In this document: positions 59,501 to 64,000 of the stretch, piece after piece
Layout: each line of letters opens with the position of its first letter
Numbering within the stretch: the stretch's first letter is position 1
NCBI GenBank assembly: GCA_963921825.1
Contig: OY997594.1
Location: forward strand, 37,628,557-37,692,556
Direction of reading: 5' to 3'
Source: Erodium maritimum
Taxonomy: Eukaryota; Streptophyta; Magnoliopsida; Geraniales; Geraniaceae
DNA length: 64,000 nucleotides
Translations under genes and position numbers: made by a program
Notes under the pieces: generated by a model
What the model saw: the letters and a program-made list of their open reading frames with translations, nothing else
Database searches by the model: none
Told to the model about the DNA's origin: nothing

Positions 59501-59540
59501 TCGCGTCCCGAGTTCGGTTCGCTGAAATTGGGGCGTGACA
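56471..59540 (+). repeat. 3' LTR of Gypsy-2 (3,070 bp)
   Basis: Same length as the 5' LTR and no difference found in the segments compared, including the minisatellite. Its first 57 bases encode the end of gag-pol. Confidence 0.97.
58530..58961 (+). repeat. 48-bp minisatellite, nine units (3' LTR)
   Basis: Same nine units in the same order of variants as 49936-50367. Confidence 0.95.
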
Positions 59541-59545
59541 GTGCA
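59541..59545. repeat. Target-site duplication GTGCA, right copy of Gypsy-2
   Basis: Exact partner of 47872-47876. Confidence 0.95.
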
Positions 59546-60600
59546 TGCAGGTCTGCTCTCGATTTAAGGAAGGATGAAGTAGTGTCGCTCGCAAGCGATG
59601 AGAACGAAGATGACGAGGTCATCATGATCCCGACAATGGTAAATCCGAACATGGATGATGCTCGATCAAGGTTTGTTCTAGATAGTCGGCTTCTTATCCA
59701 GAAGAAGTTTAACCTGAAGTCGTTGTGTGGACTCATGGTGGCCAGTTGGGACGTTCGAGGCCTAGTGGGTAATTGTTGACGAATTGAGTATTTTCCTTCT
59801 TCCCCTAAGGTGACCATGGAGGACATCCGCGACCCGAAATCATGGACTTTTCATGGTTTTGTTATGCTGCTGACGACCCTGCCTCCCCATACGGAGTTGG
59901 AAGCTTTGGTTTTTTGGTACGTACGGATGGGTGTCCAAGTTATTTAACGTACCAATGGAAGCATGAATGTCTTAGATGCAAGGAATCATTCAGAAATATC
60001 TTAGAAGGGAGATGATATTGGTAAAGAGACCTCAACACCCTGGATAGGAGTATTATTTGTGGATTCTGGTGGAACTCGATGTCATCTGGTCATTATACTA
60101 TCAGATCCGTCTATGATTTGATATGTATCTGGATTGGATTCTAGTAAGGCTGCAACGTGAGAAGTTACCAAACTTTTTCCTCTGGTTTGGCCGATTGGGT
60201 CACTCGATTCAAGGTTGTATGATAGTACTCCCTTGGTGGTACCAGGAGCCGTTCGCTACAATCTCTCCATTAGGGCCTGGTAGAGGATTTCGATAGAAGG
60301 CTCCTCAGTACGGACATAGAGGCGACACCACCGGTACAAGGGAGGATGTTGTCAACGGTGCTGGTTCCACCAGAAAGACCAACGCTCGACCATCAAAAAG
60401 TATATTGCGGGTCCGACATGTAGGTGGTGCTCGAGGACCTTGCACCTTCGGTCATCTCCCCATAACTGTGAACTCAGCATCAGCCTCTTACACTACAATC
60501 AAACATCTCACATGTTCCCCTCCCTTCACCACTAAGGCCCCATAGGGTTTCAAGGTCGTCCAGGAGCCATCACCTAAATTAGTACCCAAGCTGGCCACAA
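59546..60600 (+). pseudogene. Decayed DUF4283/zinc-knuckle ORF (LINE ORF1-like)
   Basis: Pieces in order: an acidic start (DENEDDEVIMIP); SRLLIQKKFNLKSL and MVASWDVRG, as at the start of DUF4283; SWTFHGFVMLL and TELEALVFWYVRMGV, as in its second half. REKLPNFFLWFGRLGHSIQGC (about 60157-60219) has the shape of a zf-CCHC_4 knuckle in which two Cys positions are Phe. Stops and frameshifts separate the pieces. Such proteins are ORF1/gag-like products of plant LINEs and related elements. The upstream end was separated by Gypsy-2. I cannot follow an endonuclease or RT after it. Confidence 0.6.
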
Positions 60601-61444
60601 CGACATGGGCCCGTAAGCATCTTAGATTAATTTCTTACATAATAATCTGGAGACTAATGAGGACCTCTGTAGTTTGTCCCGAGGGAATCTTCGGACTCGT
60701 GGTAGTGGACATGCAAGACACTCGGTCACTATTGTGTTCAATCAGCGTACGACCTCCTCGCTCATGATCATCCATCCCCTGACACCCACTCGAACATATG
60801 GAATAAAATATGGGGGTTAGATGTGTCGTCGAAGATCAAAAATTTCTTATAAAGAACGTCTACAAGCTGTCTACAAGTTGCGAATGGCCTCCGAACTCAT
60901 AGAGTAGAGGTTCTGGACTCCTTCCCAGTGTTCCACGTTAGAGTCAAGATAGGGTTTCATCTGTTGTTCTCCTGCCTTAGTGTTTCCGTGTGTTGACAAC
61001 TTAGTGGTTTGATTCGCCTATCACATGAGGAAAATATAGAAAGACTGGGTTAGAGATATTCTCACACTTGACCCGCCATCTTAGGGGGGTATTGTGGGTT
61101 CTTTGCTTTGGGAACCATGGAAGGCCCCGAACAACATACATTGGGAGGATAGCACTATACATGCTCTGACTATTAAACACATGGAGTTCCACCTCAGTGC
61201 TGGATGACAAGAGGCACAATCACGTCGTAAGATTCTTTAAGCTCGACTGAGCTTAACCAGTCAAGAGGCAACTACTCGTTGCAGCTTTCTTCATCAAGGA
61301 GTCTTAACCATTAATTCGGAAGAGGCCTTATGCGCAGCATCACATCCGGCCTCGGGCCCTAACATCCAAGTCTAATTGAGGCTTACGCCATATAGGATGC
61401 CTTATAGTGGCTTGAGCAGATGCCACATTAGAGAACTCAAGTCT
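60601..61444. other. Unassigned, possibly the continuation of the decayed ORF
   Basis: Moderately GC-rich DNA with many short frames and no domain that I recognise. Confidence 0.35.
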
Positions 61445-61452
61445 GAACCAAT
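61445..61452. repeat. 8-bp target-site duplication GAACCAAT, left copy
   Basis: Exactly repeated at 61916-61923, flanking the hAT-type MITE. Confidence 0.85.
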
Positions 61453-61915
61453 CATGGTTGCAAAAAGCGGGCTGGGCGCCTAGGCGCTCAAATGGAGCCA
61501 ACCACCAGTACCCAAATGGGTCGAGCAGGCCTAGGTGGCCAGCAACTTTAATTTTGTTATTTATGGGATTCGAACCCACAATGTCAAGGATTAAAGCGTT
61601 GTACTTTACCACTGAGCCAGATGGACTTTTGTTATTATATTTTATTAGAATATATATGATATATTTTTTAATTTTAGAATGAAATACATATTAGTTTTTG
61701 TAAGAAAGTATTTTTTAATATATTAGATATTGCATGATCATGTGTTGATGATATTTCAAATAAAGTAATATATTTGTGTAATATATATTTGTTAATAATA
61801 AAAAATAATAAAATAATAGTCTCCGCCTAATCCCGCCTAGGCTCCCGACTAGTCTCCGCCTGACGCCTAAGAGGTCTCCGCCGCCCACTAGCGCCTAGCG
61901 CCGTTTACAACCTTG
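61453..61915. mobile_element. hAT-type MITE (463 bp) with GC-rich subterminal repeats
   Basis: The left end catggttgcaaaaagcgg and the right end (reverse complement caaggttgtaaacggcg) form imperfect TIRs beginning CA(T/A)GGTTG(C/T)AAA. The 8-bp flanks are identical, as for hAT elements. Both ends carry GCGCCTAGGC-like repeats (61480-61496 and about 61822-61905), which in hAT elements serve as transposase-binding sites. There is no coding sequence. The middle contains a tRNA-like segment. Confidence 0.75.
61555..61626 (-). pseudogene. tRNA-like segment (tRNA-derived, not a functional tRNA)
   Basis: On the minus strand an A-box-like TGGCTCAGTGGTA (61607-61619) and a B-box GGGTTCGAATCCC (61565-61577) are spaced as in a tRNA gene. 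The first and last bases do not pair into an acceptor stem, so this is a tRNA pseudogene or SINE head. The boxes could still bind TFIIIC. Confidence 0.6.
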
Positions 61916-61923
61916 GAACCAAT
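61916..61923. repeat. 8-bp target-site duplication GAACCAAT, right copy
   Basis: Exact partner of 61445-61452. Confidence 0.85.
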
Positions 61924-62690
61924 TTTAAAGTCATAGTGGATATGATCAAAAAAAGGAGGAGATCTTCATCTCCAATAGGATTAATTGTCAGCGGATGTAT
62001 TACCCTTTTATCAAAGCTCGAGGTCGTGGAACTCGAATTCGTCAAGCGTATAGCGAACAAGGAAGCTCATTGGCTTGCCATGGAGGCTTGTTCTTCCCTT
62101 ATCTAAGAATAGCAGAGAGGGTACCTCCCCGAGCCATTCTAGCGTGCCCTTATTACCGATATTTGATATATAAATCGGTTACGTTAACCACTAATTTTTT
62201 ATATATAAATTTCTAAATCCTTTACTGAATTAAACCTAAAAATACAAAAATATATTAAAAATGGATGCAAAATATTTGATAATTGAAAACAAAAATTATT
62301 TTGATTAAAAAATTTTAAGTATAATTTTTAACATCATGAGGAAAAATCGGCTAGAAACCCCTTTTATCCTAAAAACTATAAGAACTCATCTTAGCCACAC
62401 ACAATTAAGATCTAACATTCACCATGATGTTACATCATCACCTCAAACCCACAAAAAACACACGCCAATTTAATGTTTCTCACACAAGCAAGAGCATATT
62501 ATAATAGCATGGTGTCATGTGGACAAGAGTCCATTTTATTCTTGAGCAATTCATTAATTTAATCATTGCCGATTCGTTTGAACTCCGATTAGCTTCAAAC
62601 TTGCGCCAATATTTTTGTTTTTTCAATGGCTATATATAAAGTAGCATATTGAATATATTTTAAAGCACAAAAAAATATCGGGGTGGTCTT
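61924..62690. other. Unassigned DNA with a short GC-richer island
   Basis: 61990-62170 is GC-richer and open for 73 codons on the plus strand (61995-62216), without any motif I recognise. The rest is AT-rich and non-coding. Confidence 0.35.
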
Positions 62691-62699
62691 TTTTTTTTA

Positions 62700-63042
62700 T
62701 GTTGAGTGTTGATAAATCTTTAATAATAAGTTTCATATCGGGTGATAAAACTAGTGTGTTCAATGTTGATAAAAAAACATGTATAGATATGATAAAAATA
62801 TATATATTAATGAGGTGAAAAGAATTATGTTCAACTTTGATAATAAGGTTGATAAACTAGAGTTTAGTGTTGATAAAACTAGTGTTTAGAGTTTATAAAA
62901 TTAGTGTTCAGTGTTGATAAAGCATGTGATGATGTGATAAAACATACGTACCGGGGATATAAAAACAAGTGACGAGGTGATACGAATCATGTTCAATTTT
63001 GAAAAATGAGGTGATAAAACTTGCGTTCTGTGTTGATAAAAC
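62700..63042 (+). repeat. Degenerate short repeats around gtgttgataaaactagtg
   Basis: About ten imperfect copies of g(t/a)gttgataaaac(t)agtgtt at irregular 20-40 bp intervals, ending at the LINE-3 poly-A end. Confidence 0.6.
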
Positions 63043-63217
63043 TTTTTTTTTTGATAAGCGAAGAGATTTTAGTAGGCAAACGTTCTACAAGAAAGTAAAA
63101 CGAAGCAAGAAAAACGATCCTTAAGAGGACCTTTTCCCCAAACCGAAACAAGCATAAAGCCAACAAAAAACAAATACAGAATAGAGGGCAAACTAAACAG
63201 AGCACCGTCCTTCTTGC

Positions 63218-63691
63218 CTACTTCCTATCCGGATTCAAGCAGAGAAATCGATTAGAAACCGAAACATGATTCACTTCCGGAATAACCTCAATCTCGCTAT
63301 CCTCAACGTCCTCCTCAACCTCAACCTGCTGTGGAGAATCAAATCCTGGGGACTTGGCAACAGCCTTCTTCACAAATCGCTTGTTAAAGCTCCACGCTCC
63401 TTCTTTACTTTGTTTAGCAATATCAATAGTGAAGCTTCCCGCAGGACCCCTTTTATCAGCCGATGTTTTGGCTCTGGTCTGGTAAAAGACAATTGGAGGA
63501 ACTGTCTTTTTTGGCTGTCCTTTTTTTGGGCGACCACGTTTCTTTGGAACCTCTACGGGAATACCTTTTTTACTCAGAAGAATGTCCTTCCACGGACTAC
63601 CTTCCAACCCGCTTTCCAAAATTGGTTCTCCATCCCGAGGTATAATGACATGTGTGGCTGGACCCGATCCCACAACACCTGCCAGGCCCAA
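63218..63691 (-). CDS. LINE-3 ORF1-like C-terminal protein with AT-hook-like motif
   Basis: 157 codons, open upstream beyond the ATG at 63691 (FDIFKRIGTYLGLAG continues the frame to about 63724). It contains a basic KKRGRPKKGQPKK stretch resembling an AT-hook, KTSADKRGPAGSF, and an acidic Glu/Asp-rich tail (VEVEEDVEDSEIEVI). It resembles the low-complexity C-terminal tails of plant LINE ORF1 proteins and may bind nucleic acid. The true start and N-terminal domain are not seen. It could also be a captured host fragment. Confidence 0.45.
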   Translation of the reverse strand: MGLAGVVGSGPATHVIIPRDGEPILESGLEGSPWKDILLSKKGIPVEVPKKRGRPKKGQPKKTVPPIVFYQTRAKTSADKRGPAGSFTIDIAKQSKEGAWSFNKRFVKKAVAKSPGFDSPQQVEVEEDVEDSEIEVIPEVNHVSVSNRFLCLNPDRK

Positions 63692-63724
63692 ATAAGTACC
63701 AATGCGTTTAAAAATGTCAAATAA

Positions 63725-64000
63725 GCTCGGATTACTGGCCGACTTCTGGGCACCTGGGCCTAGGCACCACTTGGCAGAACTACCCCAAAACCAGCCTCTA
63801 CTGGATCAGGAATTGATGACTTAACTAGGCCAGAACCAATTGGCCCGTAAGCCACACCAAGCTCAAAAATCGGATCAGAAGAAGCTACGAAAAAGAGGTC
63901 GTCCCATTACCCAATTGGACGCGCTATGTATCTCCTTCTTCCTCGCGACAATCAGGGATTGAACGCAAATCTCGGACCTCCTCACGACAATCTGATCGCA
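63725..64000 (-). other. Upstream part of LINE-3, no clear frame
   Basis: Minus-strand reading is broken by several stops. No domain recognised. The window ends here. Confidence 0.35.

Larger units (their letters stand above)
47877..59540 (+). mobile_element. Gypsy-2: intact Del/Tekay-like chromovirus
   Basis: Plus-strand element of 11,664 bp. The LTRs 47877-50946 and 56471-59540 are both exactly 3,070 bp and match base for base in every segment compared, at a constant offset of 8,594. It has an initiator-Met primer-binding site, polypurine tract, perfect TSD GTGCA and a single uninterrupted gag-pol frame with all catalytic residues. Everything needed for transposition is visible. The C-terminal chromodomain and the RT type place it with Del/Tekay chromoviruses. 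It is the youngest insertion in the window. Confidence 0.97.
63043..64000 (-). mobile_element. LINE-3: 3' end of a minus-strand LINE with ORF1-like sequence
   Basis: A T-run (63043-63052) followed by gataagcgaagagattttagtaggcaaacg is, on the minus strand, the L1-type tail AAAATCTCTTCGCTTATC plus poly-A, like the tails of LINE-1 and LINE-2. An ORF1-like frame lies only about 165 bp away, so ORF2 is absent: an internally deleted, non-autonomous LINE. The 5' end is beyond the window. Confidence 0.6.

Noticed and set aside
61555-61626. Functional tRNA gene
   Set aside because: A and B boxes are present, but no acceptor stem pairs and it lies within a MITE.
61990-62216. Organelle DNA insertion or conserved small gene
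   Set aside because: The 73-codon frame has no motif I can tie to a plastid or mitochondrial gene.

Overview
This is plant nuclear DNA, from an angiosperm and probably a eudicot. The evidence is the plant-type LTR retrotransposons (Sirevirus-like Copia, a second Copia, two Del/Tekay-like chromoviruses), plant L1-type LINEs with RRM or DUF4283 ORF1 proteins, and plant MULE, hAT and PIF/Harbinger DNA transposons. I found no ordinary host gene. Almost every long open frame belongs to a mobile element. The species cannot be named from the sequence.

Layout. 1-2377: a Copia LTR end and an LTR-like non-coding stretch, both tentative. 2378-3146 and 3201-4445: two long-TIR DNA elements, the second a MULE-like element with 182/181-bp TIRs and a GC-rich core. 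4446-5869: unassigned. 5870-about 16220: a decayed PIF/Harbinger ORF1-like (Myb/trihelix) gene, split at 6980 by a minus-strand Sirevirus-like Copia (6981-15332, TSD ATAGG). 16635-about 30430: a minus-strand 5'-truncated LINE, split by a decayed plus-strand chromovirus, Gypsy-1 (16995-27800, TSD CTATC/CTACC). 31021-46150: a minus-strand full-length LINE with a perfect 15-bp TSD, split inside ORF1 by minus-strand Copia-3 (37089-45550, TSD TATGT). About 46717-47510: an internally deleted relative of the PIF element. 47877-59540: Gypsy-2, a structurally perfect chromovirus with two 3,070-bp LTRs, TSD GTGCA and one uninterrupted 1,635-codon gag-pol frame; it lies beside a decayed DUF4283/zinc-knuckle ORF. 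61453-61915: a hAT-type MITE with 8-bp TSD that carries a tRNA-like segment. 63043-64000: the 3' end of another minus-strand LINE.

How the parts relate. The window is a set of nested insertions whose order can be read from the target duplications: older LINE, PIF and DUF4283 sequences were hit by younger LTR elements. Gypsy-2 is the only element that still looks able to encode its own machinery. Copia-3 is the opposite case: its two LTRs are almost identical, so it moved recently, yet its protease, integrase and reverse transcriptase active sites are all damaged, which suggests it was moved by proteins from another copy. Two chromoviruses of one family, one dead and one intact, allow direct comparison and show conserved LTR palindromes and a gag-pol frame that reads through the polypurine tract into the 3' LTR.
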